The position numbers and the translations under genes were made by a program. A stretch of DNA of 64,000 nt from Pseudomonas sp. FP453 (lineage in GTDB: Bacteria; Pseudomonadota; Gammaproteobacteria; Pseudomonadales; Pseudomonadaceae): assembly GCF_030687495.1 (NCBI RefSeq), contig NZ_CP117435.1, positions 4,468,501 through 4,532,500 on the forward strand, given 5' to 3'. Below, piece after piece: positions 8,002-17,406 of this stretch. The notes beneath the pieces are model-generated. The model made no database searches. It saw nothing but the letters and a program-made list of their open reading frames with translations, and was not told the origin of the DNA. How positions within the stretch are numbered: position 1 is the stretch's first letter; every line of letters starts with the position of its first letter.

Positions 8002-8724
8002 ATGTTCAAACCCTGCATTTTCCTGCTCACGGCCCTGGTCGCCAGCCCCCTTGCCGAAGCGCAGATCTTTCAGCGCGAATGGGGCGACTTCGACTTGAAG
8101 CTGGGCACCACGCCCAGCCGCAGCATGGCCCAGGGCCTCGTCAAGCCGACCTCGCCGGGCAGCGATTCATTCCATGGCGGGCTCGACCTGAGCCACGACA
8201 GCGGCCTGTATGTCGGCCAGTTCTCACCGAGCATGGGGCTGTCGCCGGACAGCACCCTCGAAGTCGACTCCTACCTGGGCTTCAAGCACCCCTTCGACCA
8301 GACCCTGGGCTATGAAGTCGGCCTGATCCACTACAGCTACCCCAAGCTCAGCCCCCTCGACAGCCAGGAGTTCTACGGCGGTCTCAACCTGCTGGGCAAC
8401 CGCTTCGGCGCGTCCTTCAGCAACGACCCGGATCGCCAGGACAGCACCTTGTTCGCCGACCTCGGCGGCACGCAACCCTTCGGCATCGGCGTCAGCATGA
8501 AGTACACCACTCATCAGTTGGGCAGCCCGGTCGCCGTCGACGGGGGCTCCATCCGCAGCTTCAGCGATTGGTCGGTGCAATTCTCCCGGGCGTGGATGGG
8601 CGTTGACCTGAACCTGATCTACAGCGACTCCAGCCTCAGCGGCGGCGATTGCTCGGCCTATTCTGGACACAACTCGCAATGCGATGGCCTGTTGACGCTG
8701 AAGGCCGCGCGGTCGTTTTATTGA
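8002..8724 (+). CDS. TorF-family putative porin
   Basis: 240 residues starting with a signal peptide (MFKPCIFLLTALVASPLAEA, cleavage near residue 20) followed by alternating beta-strand sequence ending in an aromatic residue (AARSFY), as expected for an outer-membrane barrel. The strand pattern (GLDLSHDSGLYVGQFSPSM, YLGFKHPF, YEVGLIHYSYP) matches the TorF/Gcw_chp family. The ATG at 8002 has a GGAGTGACGC ribosome site. It stands alone before a lipoprotein gene. Substrate unknown. Confidence 0.8.
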   Translation: MFKPCIFLLTALVASPLAEAQIFQREWGDFDLKLGTTPSRSMAQGLVKPTSPGSDSFHGGLDLSHDSGLYVGQFSPSMGLSPDSTLEVDSYLGFKHPFDQTLGYEVGLIHYSYPKLSPLDSQEFYGGLNLLGNRFGASFSNDPDRQDSTLFADLGGTQPFGIGVSMKYTTHQLGSPVAVDGGSIRSFSDWSVQFSRAWMGVDLNLIYSDSSLSGGDCSAYSGHNSQCDGLLTLKAARSFY

Positions 8725-8790
8725 TGGGCTGAACTGTCGCACCCCGCGCAGGTTCACATGCACACACCTCCTCTGCGCAAGGACCCGCCC

Positions 8791-9657
8791 ATGCTGCATC
8801 GGCTCAAACTCCTGATGGTATTGCTGGCCCTCAGCCTGGTGCTCGGTGGCTGCAACCGCGTCGGCCTGGCCTACCGCAACCTCGATGTGATCATCCCCTG
8901 GACCCTCGGCGACTACCTGGACATGAATGCCGGGCAGAAGAGCTGGTTCAACGACAACCTCAAGGCGCACCTGGCCTGGCACTGCACCACCCAACTGCCG
9001 GGCTACCTCGACTGGCTGGACCGCCTGCAACAGATGGCCGAAAACCGCGAGGTCAGCGACGCCGCACTGCAAGCCCGCACCGCCGAAGCCAAGCAGGCGA
9101 TCGGCGAAATCGCCCGGCAAATCACCCCGTCGGCCATCGAACTGCTGCAAGGCCTCGACGATCAGCAGGTGCAAAGCATGAACGACGCCCTGGCCAAGGA
9201 CCTGCGCAAGCGCCAGGACGACTACCTCAAACCGCCACTGGCCAAGCAAATTCAGGAACGCGCCGAGCGCATGAGCAAGCGCCTGGACGCCTGGATCGGC
9301 CCGCTCAGTGCCAGCCAGCAGAGTCGGGTCAACGCCTGGTCCGTCGCGCTGGGTGAACAGAACCAGGCCTGGGTCGGCAACCGCGCCCGCTGGCAGGCGC
9401 ACTTCATCGCCGCCGTACAGCAACGCCACGACGCCGACTTCCCGCAGAAAATCCAGCAGTTGCTGGTGGACCGCGAAAGCCTGTGGACCCCGCAATACCG
9501 CAGCGCCTACGCACAAACGGAAACCGCAGCGCGCAGGCTGATTATCGACCTGATGGCCGAAAGCACCCCGGCGCAACGCCAGAAACTCAGCCAGAAAATC
9601 GACAAGGTACGCGGTGATTTCGAGGCGCTTAAATGCCTGAAAAGCACGCCATCCTAG
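8791..9657 (+). CDS. DUF6279-like lipoprotein
   Basis: 288 residues. The N terminus has a lipoprotein signal peptide ending in the lipobox LVLGGC, so the mature protein begins at the cysteine (residue ~21) and is probably outer-membrane anchored. The rest is helical, with YRNLDVIIPWTLGDYLDMNAGQ at the start of the mature domain, typical of DUF6279 proteins of unknown function. The start at 8791 follows AAGGACCCGCCC; the upstream ATG at 8758 would put 11 residues before the signal peptide. Its stop overlaps the end of the convergent copD by 4 bases. Confidence 0.8.
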   Translation: MLHRLKLLMVLLALSLVLGGCNRVGLAYRNLDVIIPWTLGDYLDMNAGQKSWFNDNLKAHLAWHCTTQLPGYLDWLDRLQQMAENREVSDAALQARTAEAKQAIGEIARQITPSAIELLQGLDDQQVQSMNDALAKDLRKRQDDYLKPPLAKQIQERAERMSKRLDAWIGPLSASQQSRVNAWSVALGEQNQAWVGNRARWQAHFIAAVQQRHDADFPQKIQQLLVDRESLWTPQYRSAYAQTETAARRLIIDLMAESTPAQRQKLSQKIDKVRGDFEALKCLKSTPS

Positions 9658-10517
9658 GTGGGTGCCAAAGTGCCCAGCCACGCGACCAGCCCCAGGATCA
9701 CCACCACCGCCACCAACTCCAGGGCGATGCTTCGGCGCAGCGCCTTGAGCGCCGCCCCATGCTCGCCCGCCGCCAGGGACCGTTGCAGCCGCGGCGCCAG
9801 GTGCACACGATTGAGCGCCGCCAACCCCAGCATCAGGCCGAACAATCCCAGCTTGAGGCACAGCAGCAGCCCATAGCGCCCACCCGTGAGGCCGTCCAGG
9901 TTCGGCCCGACGACAAACAGATAGTTGGCCACACCGGTGACCATCAACACCGCCACAAACCCGCTGCCGATACGTCCGAATCCCGCCAACGTACGCGCCA
10001 GCGCCTGCACACGCCCGGCCTGGGGCAACGACCGGCTCACCAGCAACAGCCCAAACGCCGCCAGCGCCCCGAGCCAACCCGCCGCCGCCAGCAGGTGTGC
10101 GCTGTCGCTGAGCACATGCCAGAGCCGCAACGTGCCTTCGTGCATCGCGCCGTGCCCGGTCCACGCCAGCGTGACCAGCGCGACACCGCCGCACAGCGTG
10201 GCCAGCCTGGTATCCAGCACAACCAACACCAGCGCCACCACGCGCAACCACCACGTCCAGCCCAGTTCAGTCTGCCCCAGCATCATGTGCAGGTGCGCCC
10301 ACAATGTCGGCCAATCCTCGGCACCGCTCATGGCCTGGGTCATGGCCAGCATCGACAGCACCGAAACCAACACCCCCAGCCCTGCCAGCACGCGCAGCAA
10401 GCGCTGCACACTCAACAGTCGACGCGCGGCATAGAAGCCAAACAATCCCAGGCCAAACACCAGCATCAAGTCCGCATACAACACAAAGCGCAGCACCACC
10501 GGGATCAGTTCACTCAT
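9654..10517 (-). CDS. copD: Copper homeostasis membrane protein CopD
   Basis: 287 residues with eight hydrophobic helices. Helix motifs with paired histidines, WAHLHMMLGQTELGWTWWLR and TGHGAMHEG followed by LWHVLSDSAHLLAAAGWLG, fit CopD/PcoD, an inner-membrane protein thought to move copper from the periplasm to the cytoplasm with CopC. The ATG overlaps the copC stop by 4 bases (ATGA), so they are translationally coupled. It is the last gene of copABCD. Residues that ligate copper are inferred from the family. Confidence 0.9.
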   Translation of the reverse strand: MSELIPVVLRFVLYADLMLVFGLGLFGFYAARRLLSVQRLLRVLAGLGVLVSVLSMLAMTQAMSGAEDWPTLWAHLHMMLGQTELGWTWWLRVVALVLVVLDTRLATLCGGVALVTLAWTGHGAMHEGTLRLWHVLSDSAHLLAAAGWLGALAAFGLLLVSRSLPQAGRVQALARTLAGFGRIGSGFVAVLMVTGVANYLFVVGPNLDGLTGGRYGLLLCLKLGLFGLMLGLAALNRVHLAPRLQRSLAAGEHGAALKALRRSIALELVAVVVILGLVAWLGTLAPT

Positions 10518-10888
10518 GGCTGAACGCTGAACACCACATTGCCAAGGATCGGGTGCGTATCCGACGACACGGCACGCCAGTCCACCTGATAGGTGCCGGC
10601 CGTCAGTGCGGACGCGGGCTTGATCAGCATCACTTTGGGGTCGGTACTGGCAGCGACACTGGCCTTCACGGGCATCGGCGCGTGGGCCATGCCCTGCATG
10701 CCGGTCATGGTCAGCTTGGCGCCGGAAAACTGCGTCAGCAGGTTTTCCGAGAAGTGCAGTTCAATCACTGCGGGCGCAGGACCCCGGGCGCCCGCTGCCG
10801 GAATGGATGAGAGCAGTTTGGGATGGGCGGTGACCGACAGGCTGGTGAGCAACGCAACGCCCACCAGCGCGGTTTTCAACATCGACAT
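10514..10888 (-). CDS. copC: Periplasmic copper-binding protein CopC
   Basis: 124 residues. A signal peptide (MSMLKTALVGVALLTSLSVTA) precedes the mature N terminus HPKLLSSIPAAGARG; the first His is the Cu(II) ligand in CopC proteins. Met-rich MTGMQGMAHAPMPV provides Cu(I)-type ligands, and the C-terminal DWRAVSSDTHPILGNVVFSV contains the conserved Asp and His. The start at 10888 has GGAG six bases upstream; the ATG two codons later is also possible. Lies between copB and copD, 4-base overlap with copD. Confidence 0.92.
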   Translation of the reverse strand: MSMLKTALVGVALLTSLSVTAHPKLLSSIPAAGARGPAPAVIELHFSENLLTQFSGAKLTMTGMQGMAHAPMPVKASVAASTDPKVMLIKPASALTAGTYQVDWRAVSSDTHPILGNVVFSVQP

Positions 10889-10937
10889 GCAAGGCTCCAG
10901 GCCGCTCATGGCGGCGAGTGATAGGAAGAGTGAAACG

Positions 10938-11753
10938 TCAGAACCACAGGCGCACACCCGCGACCCAGCGCCATTGGCTGGCGTCTTCGCCTTCATCGTG
11001 GGCGTATTGCGCGGTCTGGCCATAGCTGCGGTGCCAGGTGAAACCCACATAGGGCGCAAACTCGCGGCGTACCTCGTAGCGCAAGCGCACGCCGACCTCA
11101 CTGTCGGCCAGGCCGGCGCCGATGCCGCGCTGGGGGTCATTACGCCCGTAGAAGTTGAGTTCGGCGGTCGGTTGCAGGATCAGGCGGTTGGTCAGCAGGA
11201 TGTCGTAGTCACCCTCCAACCGTGCGGCGGTGCGCCCGGCTTCCCCTACAAACAGCGTCGCTTCGGCCTCGAAGTTGTAGAGCGCCATGCCCTGCGCGCC
11301 GAAGGCAGCCCAGGTCTGCCCATCACCCGGCTTGAAGTCCTGGCGCACGCCGCCGACCAGGTCCCACCATGGGCTGATGGCATGCCCCCACAGGGCCTGG
11401 GCCTCGGCGCTGTGTGTGCGGCCGGCGCTGCGCTCGCCCTCGGTGCGCAGCCACAGGCGGTCGATGTCGCCGCCGAGCCAGCCCTTCATATCCCAGCTCA
11501 GCGCCCCTTCACCGCTGCCGCCCCGCCACTCCAGCTGGTTGATGAGCAGCATCGAATTGACGCCACTGTCATGCACCAAGTGGCCACCGGGGGCGTTGTA
11601 CACTGCCGCGCGATCGGCATCGGTCAGCACCGGAATCGGCGTACGGCTCTCGGTGAGTGCCGGGGTCGCCGGGCTCATGCCTTGAAATTCATCCGCCAGC
11701 GCCAAAGGGCTGCACCCCAGCGCGATGACGAGAGCAACCACACGACGGCTCAT
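10938..11753 (-). CDS. copB: Copper resistance protein B (outer membrane)
   Basis: 271 residues: signal peptide ([20 protein letters not shown]), a short linker and a beta-barrel domain with landmark segments [14 protein letters not shown] and [27 protein letters not shown], ending [10 protein letters not shown] with a terminal Phe. The N-terminal Met/His-rich repeat seen in many CopB proteins is nearly absent here (only [10 protein letters not shown] remains), so copper storage may be reduced. ATG 11753 follows AAGGACCTGAGG; an alternative ATG at 11771 overlaps the copA stop. Ten bases separate it from copA. Confidence 0.88.
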   Translation of the reverse strand: MSRRVVALVIALGCSPLALADEFQGMSPATPALTESRTPIPVLTDADRAAVYNAPGGHLVHDSGVNSMLLINQLEWRGGSGEGALSWDMKGWLGGDIDRLWLRTEGERSAGRTHSAEAQALWGHAISPWWDLVGGVRQDFKPGDGQTWAAFGAQGMALYNFEAEATLFVGEAGRTAARLEGDYDILLTNRLILQPTAELNFYGRNDPQRGIGAGLADSEVGVRLRYEVRREFAPYVGFTWHRSYGQTAQYAHDEGEDASQWRWVAGVRLWF

Positions 11754-11763
11754 CCTCAGGTCC

Positions 11764-13461
11764 TTATTCATGCACGCGCACCTCACGGAACATGCCCATT
11801 TCCATGTGGTACAGCAGGTGGCAGTGATAGGCCCAGCGGCCCAGGGCATCGGCGGTCACACGGTAGCTACGCCGGGAGCCGGGCGGCATGTCGATGGTGT
11901 GCTTGCGCACCTGGAACTGGCCGTTCTCGTCTTCCAGGTCGCTCCACAGGCCGTGCAGGTGGATCGGGTGGCTCATCATGGTGTCGTTGACCAACACCAG
12001 CCGCACCCGCTCGCCGTAGGTCAGTTGCAACGGCTCGGCCGCGGAGAACTTCACCCCATTGAATGACCAGGCGAATTTCTCCATATGCCCGGTAAGATGC
12101 AGCTCGATGGTGCGACTGGGCTCGCGGCCGTCGGGGTCTTCGAAGGTACTGCGCAGGTCGGCGTAGGTGAGGACGCGGCGACCATTGTTGCGCAGGCCGA
12201 TGCCCGGGTCGTCGAGCTTGGGCACCGGGCTCATGGCTTGCATGTCCACCAGCGGGTTGTTCTGCTCGCTGGCCGGATGGCTTTGCATCGCCATGGCGCT
12301 GTGGTCCATGCCTTCCATATCCGCCATGGCGCCGTGGTCCATGCCGCCCATGCCCATGTCGTCCATGGTGATCCAGGGGCGCGGATCGACGGCCGGGACT
12401 GGCGCGGTCACGCCAGCTTGCCGGGTCAGCGTGCCACGGGCAAAGCCGCTGCGGTCCATCGCCTGGGCAAACAGCGTGTAGGCCGGCGCGGTGGGCTCGA
12501 CCAGCACGTCAAACGTCTCTGCCACGGCAATGCGCAACTCATCGACGCTGACCGGTTGGACCGGCTGGCCATCGGCAGCGATCACGGTCATCTTCAGTCC
12601 GGGGATGCGCACATCGAAATAGCTCATCGCCGAGCCGTTGATAAAGCGCAGGCGAATCGTCTCCCCCGCCGCGAACAACCCGGTCCAGTTGCGCTCGGGC
12701 GGCTGGCCGTTGAGCAGATAGGTGTAGGTCTCGCCGCTGACGTCCGCCAGGTCGGTGGGGTTCATCTTCATCTGCGCCCACATCAGGCGGTCGGCGGCCG
12801 TGGCGGACCAGCCCTTCGCCCCCACATCGCGGACAAAGTCGCCGACGGTGGGTTTGTGCAGGTTGTAGTAATCGGACTGCTTCTTCAGGGCCTTCATCAG
12901 TGCGACGGGGTCTTCATCCGTCCAATCCGAGAGCATCACCACGTAGTCACGCTGGTAGCTGAAGGGTTCGGGCTCCTTCGGATCGATCACCAGCGGGCCG
13001 TAGACACCTCTCTGTTCCTGGAACCCTGAATGGCTGTGGTACCAGTAAGTGCCATGCTGCTTGACGGTGAACTGGTAGACAAACACCCCGCCCGGCTCGA
13101 TGCCCTTGAAGCTCAGGCCGGGCACGCCGTCCATGGTCGATGGCAGCAAAATGCCGTGCCAGTGGATCGACGTGGGCTCGGCCAGGCGGTTTTTCACGCG
13201 CAGGGTCACGGTGTCGCCTTCGCGCCAGCGCAGCAGCAGGCCGGGCAGGCTGCCGTTGATGGTCAGCGCGGTGCGGTGGCGGCCGGTGAGGTTGACCGGG
13301 GTCTGGTCGATAAACAGCTCAAATTCACTGCCCGCCAACACAGTGGGCTGGCCTGGGCTGGTCAAGGCCCAGACCGGGCTGCGCCAAAGCCCGAGCCCGC
13401 CCAGCAGGCCGCCAGCGGCGAGGCCTTTGACAAAGGTGCGTCTGGAGGGTGTGCAATGCAT
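11764..13461 (-). CDS. copA: Multicopper oxidase CopA (copper resistance)
   Basis: 565 residues with a Tat signal ([13 protein letters not shown], residues ~6-18) and three cupredoxin domains. All copper ligand motifs are visible: HWHG (~100), HSHSG (~142), HPIHLHG (~500) and [12 protein letters not shown] (~545). A Met/His-rich loop ([20 protein letters not shown]) at ~365-390 is the copper-binding insert typical of CopA/PcoA. The enzyme is periplasmic and oxidises Cu(I). First gene of copABCD, transcribed leftwards; a CopR-like box lies 71 bases upstream. No copRS pair is present in this window. Confidence 0.94.
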   Translation of the reverse strand: MHCTPSRRTFVKGLAAGGLLGGLGLWRSPVWALTSPGQPTVLAGSEFELFIDQTPVNLTGRHRTALTINGSLPGLLLRWREGDTVTLRVKNRLAEPTSIHWHGILLPSTMDGVPGLSFKGIEPGGVFVYQFTVKQHGTYWYHSHSGFQEQRGVYGPLVIDPKEPEPFSYQRDYVVMLSDWTDEDPVALMKALKKQSDYYNLHKPTVGDFVRDVGAKGWSATAADRLMWAQMKMNPTDLADVSGETYTYLLNGQPPERNWTGLFAAGETIRLRFINGSAMSYFDVRIPGLKMTVIAADGQPVQPVSVDELRIAVAETFDVLVEPTAPAYTLFAQAMDRSGFARGTLTRQAGVTAPVPAVDPRPWITMDDMGMGGMDHGAMADMEGMDHSAMAMQSHPASEQNNPLVDMQAMSPVPKLDDPGIGLRNNGRRVLTYADLRSTFEDPDGREPSRTIELHLTGHMEKFAWSFNGVKFSAAEPLQLTYGERVRLVLVNDTMMSHPIHLHGLWSDLEDENGQFQVRKHTIDMPPGSRRSYRVTADALGRWAYHCHLLYHMEMGMFREVRVHE

Positions 13462-13531
13462 GCCGATTCACGTCCGTCAGGGGAATGGCAGCAGATTAGG
13501 GGGGGCCGGCTGTCAGCCACCTTAGCGGCAG

Positions 13532-13547
13532 ATTACCGATCTGACAG
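13532..13547 (-). promoter_or_regulatory. CopR-type operator upstream of copA
   Basis: The minus strand reads CTGTCA-GATCG-GTAAT, one mismatch from the P. aeruginosa CopR motif CTGACA-N5-GTAAT (recalled from the literature). It is 71 bases upstream of the copA start, a suitable place for an activator site. Confidence 0.6.
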
Positions 13548-13587
13548 GTTCGCCTGGCACCGCAGCGGGTGCCGGGCGCGGTTAAGG

Positions 13588-13977
13588 TCAGGCGATCTGG
13601 GCCTTGGACGCGACTTCGGCGAAGGTCGCCGGGTCCAGCGCATCGGCTTGCTCGTCCAGCACTTGGCGCGGATGGTCGTTGCCCGGGATCGAACTGTCGA
13701 TCAACGCCAACAGCTGCGCACCCAACGGCGTCAAGATGAAATTCTCACCGGTGCCGCCCTCTGCCTCTGGCCGCGGCTCGATGAAACCGCGCTTGAGCAA
13801 CAGCGCTTCATAATCCGCTGCGGTCTTTTTCAACGCGTCCAGATTGCCCGTGGATTCGCCTGCCGTGGCCTTTTCGGCCGCTTCCTGCTCGGCATACTGG
13901 CGCGGGGCGAAACTGCCTTCACCATTCTGCACTTCGTGCAGCAAGCGCTCGATCAGATCCCAATTGTAAGTCGTCAT
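13588..13977 (-). CDS. DUF2513-like small protein
   Basis: 129 residues, soluble. The N terminus MTTYNWDLIERLLHEVQNGEGSFAPRQYAE resembles the 'DWDLIRKLL' opening of DUF2513 proteins, often found on phages, and a second helical segment ending FILTPLGAQLLALIDSS looks like a winged-helix 'LTxxG' end. This is compatible with a DNA-binding fold, but the middle is a low-complexity Glu/Ala linker. The ATG at 13977 is preceded by GCAGGAGGAATCAGG. It has no obvious partner gene. Function not known. Confidence 0.6.
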   Translation of the reverse strand: MTTYNWDLIERLLHEVQNGEGSFAPRQYAEQEAAEKATAGESTGNLDALKKTAADYEALLLKRGFIEPRPEAEGGTGENFILTPLGAQLLALIDSSIPGNDHPRQVLDEQADALDPATFAEVASKAQIA

Positions 13978-14132
13978 CCTGATTCCTCCTGCGGGCGGGT
14001 GGAAAGTAGCCCGTTAAAAGGTGTGACCGAGCACGTCACTGGCCGTTCAGCCCAATGGACGAGCGTCACTTTTGTGAACTTTCCACGCGGCGCCGACCTC
14101 CACTGAGATATCCCCGCCAAGGAGGTCCACCC

Positions 14133-14408
14133 ATGAAAACCCTGATGAACCTGGCCATCGCGGCCACCTTGTTGACTGCCCTGCCCGCCTGGGCCTGTAC
14201 GCCGGACGAGGCCACGGAAAAGCGCGAGCAACTGGGCCAGGAAGTGGCCAAGCTGACCGAACAGAACGCGACCAAAGCCAAGGAAATGAACGACGAACTG
14301 CAGAAGATGGACCTGGATACGGAAAGTGCGCAGTTCCCTGACAAGTGCCAGCTGATCGACGCTCGGCTCAAGGAACTCAAGGAAGCGGCGGCCAAAGCCG
14401 AGAATTGA
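14133..14408 (+). CDS. Small periplasmic helical protein
   Basis: 91 residues: a clear signal peptide (MKTLMNLAIAATLLTALPAWA) and a charged, coiled-coil-like mature part with two Cys (at ~22 and ~74) that could form a disulphide. The ATG has a near-perfect AAGGAGGT site. I do not recognise a named family; it resembles small Pseudomonas periplasmic proteins with no assigned role. It stands alone and ends in a repeat plus a strong terminator. Confidence 0.75.
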   Translation: MKTLMNLAIAATLLTALPAWACTPDEATEKREQLGQEVAKLTEQNATKAKEMNDELQKMDLDTESAQFPDKCQLIDARLKELKEAAAKAEN

Positions 14409-14419
14409 AGCTAGAGGCA

Positions 14420-14464
14420 GGACGCGGAGCGTCCTTGGAGGCATTCCCACGCGGAGCGTGGGAA
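14420..14464. repeat. Two short palindromic Pseudomonas intergenic repeats
   Basis: GGACGC-GGA-GCGTCC (14420-14434) and TTCCCACGC-GGA-GCGTGGGAA (14444-14464) are perfect hairpins with the same GGA loop. The second is a repeat often seen between Pseudomonas genes and is distinct from the REP class found elsewhere here. Confidence 0.75.
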
Positions 14465-14482
14465 CGATCAATCACCGTGCAT

Positions 14483-14512
14483 AAAAAAACCGGACATCTG
14501 TCCGGTTTTTTT
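14483..14512. terminator. Bidirectional terminator
   Basis: A-run, stem ACCGGACA / TGTCCGGT with a 2-base loop, and T-run, between two converging genes. It can serve both the periplasmic protein gene (+) and the helicase gene (-). Confidence 0.9.
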
Positions 14513-14526
14513 ACATCAGCCCAACC

Positions 14527-15873
14527 TTACTCGGCGGCTGGTGCTTCTGGCTTGCGGCGCTTGAGCGGGGCCATGCCGTCCTTGCTGACGAGCGACAGGT
14601 TGTCGGTCTTCGGCCGGTTGGCGATCTTGCGCTTGGTCGGCGACTTGGCGCCGGTTTTTTTCTTGTCGCCCTTGGCGTCGGTCTTTTTCTTCTTCACGCC
14701 AACGGCCTTGCCCGACGCCTTGACCTTCTTCGGCCCGGTGTAGGTGCCTTTGACTTCCTTGATGGTGCGGCGCTCGAACGACTGCTTGAGGTAGCGCTCG
14801 ATGCTCGACATCAGGTTCCAGTCGCCGTGGCAGATCAGCGAGATGGCCAGGCCATCGTTGCCGGCACGCCCGGTACGCCCGATACGGTGGACGTATTCGT
14901 CGCCGCTGCGGGGCATGTCGAAGTTGATCACCAGGTCCAGGCCATCCACGTCGAGGCCACGGGCGGCAACGTCGGTGGCCACGAGGATCTTCACGCCGCC
15001 GGCCTTGAGGCGGTCGATGGCCAGCTTGCGGTCCTTCTGGTCTTTCTCGCCGTGCAGCACGAACGCCTTGTATTCCTGGGCAACCAGGCGGCCGTAGATA
15101 CGGTCGGCGGCGGCGCGGGTGTTGGTGAACACGATGGCCTTCTGATAGGTCTCGTTGGCCAACAGCCAGTTGAGGATCTGCTCTTTGTGCACGTTGTGGT
15201 CGGCGGTGACGATCTGCTGACGCGTGGTGGCGTTCAGGTCGCTGACGTTGTTGACCTGCAAGTGCTCAGGGTTGTTCAGGACCTTGGCGACCATCTCGCG
15301 CAGGGTCGAACCGCCGGTGGTGGCGGAGAACAGCATGGTCTGCTGACGGTTGACGCACTCGGCCACCAGGCGCTGCACGTCGTCGGCAAAGCCCATGTCG
15401 AGCATGCGGTCGGCTTCGTCCAGCACCAGCACTTCGACTTCCTTGAGGTCAAGGTTGCCGGCGTTGAGCTGCTCGATCATGCGGCCCGGGGTGCCGATCA
15501 GGATGTCCGGCACCTTGCGCAGCATGGCGGCCTGGACCTTGAAGTCTTCACCACCGGTGATGATGCCGGACTTGATGAAGGTGAACTGGGAGAAACGCTC
15601 CACTTCCTTCAGGGTCTGCTGGGCCAGCTCGCGGGTTGGCAGCAGGATCAGGGTCTTGATGCTGACGCGAACCTTGGCCGGGCCGATCAGGCGGTTCAGC
15701 ACCGGCAGGACGAAAGCGGCGGTCTTGCCGCTACCGGTTTGAGCTGTCACCCGCAGGTCACGCCCTTCGAGCGCGAGCGGGATGGCCGCTGCTTGCACAG
15801 GCGTTGGCTCGACAAATTTAAGCTCGGCCACGGCTTTGAGCAGGCGTTCGTGCAGGGCGAATTGGGAAAACAC
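14527..15873 (-). CDS. DEAD-box ATP-dependent RNA helicase
   Basis: 448 residues with all helicase motifs in order: FxxxxLxxxLLKAV Q-motif region, AQTGSGKT (Walker A), PTRELA, TPGR, VLDEADRMLDMGF, SATTGG, FTNTRAAAD, ATDVAARGLDV and HRIGRTGR. The C terminus (~370-448) is a basic Lys-rich tail, typical of RNA-binding extensions in RhlE/SrmB-like proteins. I chose the GTG start at 15873 (VFSQFALHERL) because GAGGTAGCACCC precedes it; an ATG eight codons upstream has no ribosome site. It would remodel rRNA or mRNA structure. Terminated by the shared bidirectional hairpin. Confidence 0.9.
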   Translation of the reverse strand: MFSQFALHERLLKAVAELKFVEPTPVQAAAIPLALEGRDLRVTAQTGSGKTAAFVLPVLNRLIGPAKVRVSIKTLILLPTRELAQQTLKEVERFSQFTFIKSGIITGGEDFKVQAAMLRKVPDILIGTPGRMIEQLNAGNLDLKEVEVLVLDEADRMLDMGFADDVQRLVAECVNRQQTMLFSATTGGSTLREMVAKVLNNPEHLQVNNVSDLNATTRQQIVTADHNVHKEQILNWLLANETYQKAIVFTNTRAAADRIYGRLVAQEYKAFVLHGEKDQKDRKLAIDRLKAGGVKILVATDVAARGLDVDGLDLVINFDMPRSGDEYVHRIGRTGRAGNDGLAISLICHGDWNLMSSIERYLKQSFERRTIKEVKGTYTGPKKVKASGKAVGVKKKKTDAKGDKKKTGAKSPTKRKIANRPKTDNLSLVSKDGMAPLKRRKPEAPAAE

Positions 15874-16066
15874 GGGTGCTACCTCGAAGAAATACAAAAT
15901 ATCAGCGGCATAGGGTACCGGTTTCGCGCGTCCAAACCGAGTTTCTTTACGCGAACGGTGCTAATCAGCTGCTTTTTTGTGAGCACTTTTGTCTGTGAGG
16001 CCAACTTTGTAGCACTTCAATGCTCTAATCGCCCCGTCTTGTCCTACAGAAGAATCGGTTTCACCC

Positions 16067-17365
16067 ATGGATATCAAACAGCTCTGGCTCAACGTCCAAG
16101 ACCTTTGGGGCGCCCTCGATGAACACCCGCTGCTGCACGCCAGCCTCGGCTTTGTGGTGCTGATGGTGGTGGCGCTGTTGCTCGGACGGGTGGCGCGCTA
16201 CCTGATCCTGCACACGATCAAACTGCTCGGCCGCCAGCCGGCGCTGCACTGGCTCAATGACCTGCGGCACAACAAAGTCTTCCACCGCCTGGCGCAAATG
16301 ACGCCCTCGCTGGTGATCCAGTTCGGCCTGTACCTGGTGCCCGACCTGAGCAAGACCGCGATCCTGTTCATCGGCAACGTGGCGCTGGCGATCAGCATCC
16401 TGTTCCTGATGCTGGCCATGAGCGCCCTGCTCAACGCCTTGTTGGACATCTACGCGCGCACCGAACACGCCCGCACCCGCTCGATCAAGGGCTACGTGCA
16501 GCTGGCGAAGATGGTCTTGTACGTGTTTGGCGCGATCATCATCGTCGCCACCCTGATCGACCGTTCGCCGCTGTTGCTGCTGTCGGGGCTTGGCGCCATG
16601 TCGGCGGTGATCCTGTTGGTGTACAAGGACACCCTGCTGTCGTTCGTCGCCAGCGTGCAGTTGACCAGCAACGACATGCTGCGGGTCGGCGACTGGATCG
16701 AAATGCCCCAGGTCGGCGCCGATGGCGACGTGGTGGACATCACCTTGCACACGGTCAAGGTGCAGAATTTCGACAAGACCATCGTCTCCATTCCCACCTG
16801 GCGCCTGATGTCCGAGTCGTTCAAGAACTGGCGCGGCATGCAGGCGTCGGGCGGGCGGCGGATCAAGCGCAGCCTGTTTATCGACGCCAGCGGCGTGCGC
16901 TTCCTGCGTGACGATGAAGAAGTGCGCATGACCCAGGTGCACCTGCTCACCGACTACATCGGACGCAAGCAAGCCGAGCTCAAGGCCTGGAACGAAGCCC
17001 AGGGCCACAGCGCGCAACTGTCGGCCAACCGTCGGCGCATGACCAACCTCGGCACGTTCCGCGCCTACGCCCTGGCCTACCTGAAAAGCCACCCGGACAT
17101 CCAGCCGAACATGACCTGCATGGTGCGCCAGATGCAAACCACGGCGCAGGGTGTGCCGCTGGAGATCTACTGCTTCACGCGCACCACCGCGTGGGCGGAT
17201 TACGAGCGCATCCAGGGGGACATTTTTGACTATCTACTGGCGGTGTTGCCGGAATTTGGCTTGAGCCTGTATCAGCAGCCGAGTGGCAATGATTTGCGCG
17301 CGGGGGTGCTACCGGCCTTGCTCGGCGCCAGCCATTTGCCGCCCCTGGAAAACAAATCTGCCTGA
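16067..17365 (+). CDS. Mechanosensitive channel, YbdG/MscS family
   Basis: 432 residues: about five membrane helices in the first ~185 residues, the last being the pore-lining helix (LLLLSGLGAMSAVILLVYKDTLLSFVASVQL), then the MscS beta domain (DMLRVGDWIEMPQVGADGDVVDITLHTVKVQNFDKTIVSIP). Length and the large cytoplasmic domain match E. coli YbdG, a miniconductance-type channel that takes part in osmotic stress. The ATG at 16067 follows ATCGGTTTCACCC, a weak ribosome site. Single gene, convergent with the DMT transporter and separated from it by a hairpin. Confidence 0.85.
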   Translation: MDIKQLWLNVQDLWGALDEHPLLHASLGFVVLMVVALLLGRVARYLILHTIKLLGRQPALHWLNDLRHNKVFHRLAQMTPSLVIQFGLYLVPDLSKTAILFIGNVALAISILFLMLAMSALLNALLDIYARTEHARTRSIKGYVQLAKMVLYVFGAIIIVATLIDRSPLLLLSGLGAMSAVILLVYKDTLLSFVASVQLTSNDMLRVGDWIEMPQVGADGDVVDITLHTVKVQNFDKTIVSIPTWRLMSESFKNWRGMQASGGRRIKRSLFIDASGVRFLRDDEEVRMTQVHLLTDYIGRKQAELKAWNEAQGHSAQLSANRRRMTNLGTFRAYALAYLKSHPDIQPNMTCMVRQMQTTAQGVPLEIYCFTRTTAWADYERIQGDIFDYLLAVLPEFGLSLYQQPSGNDLRAGVLPALLGASHLPPLENKSA

Positions 17366-17372
17366 CACCACC

Positions 17373-17406
17373 AACCCTTTGTGGGAGCCCACTCCCACAA
17401 AGGGTT
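17373..17406. terminator. Perfect hairpin between converging genes (REP relic)
   Basis: A 15-bp perfect stem (AACCCTTTGTGGGAG / CTCCCACAAAGGGTT) with a 4-base loop, starting 8 bases after one stop codon and reaching the first base of the other stop. The GTGGGAG/CTCCCAC core is that of REP sequences. There is no T-run; it may act as a shared 3' end. Confidence 0.6.

Noticed and set aside
8224..10254. A 676-codon minus-strand frame across the TorF porin end, the lipoprotein gene and copD
   Set aside because: It spans three unrelated genes in another frame and has no ribosome site or domain.
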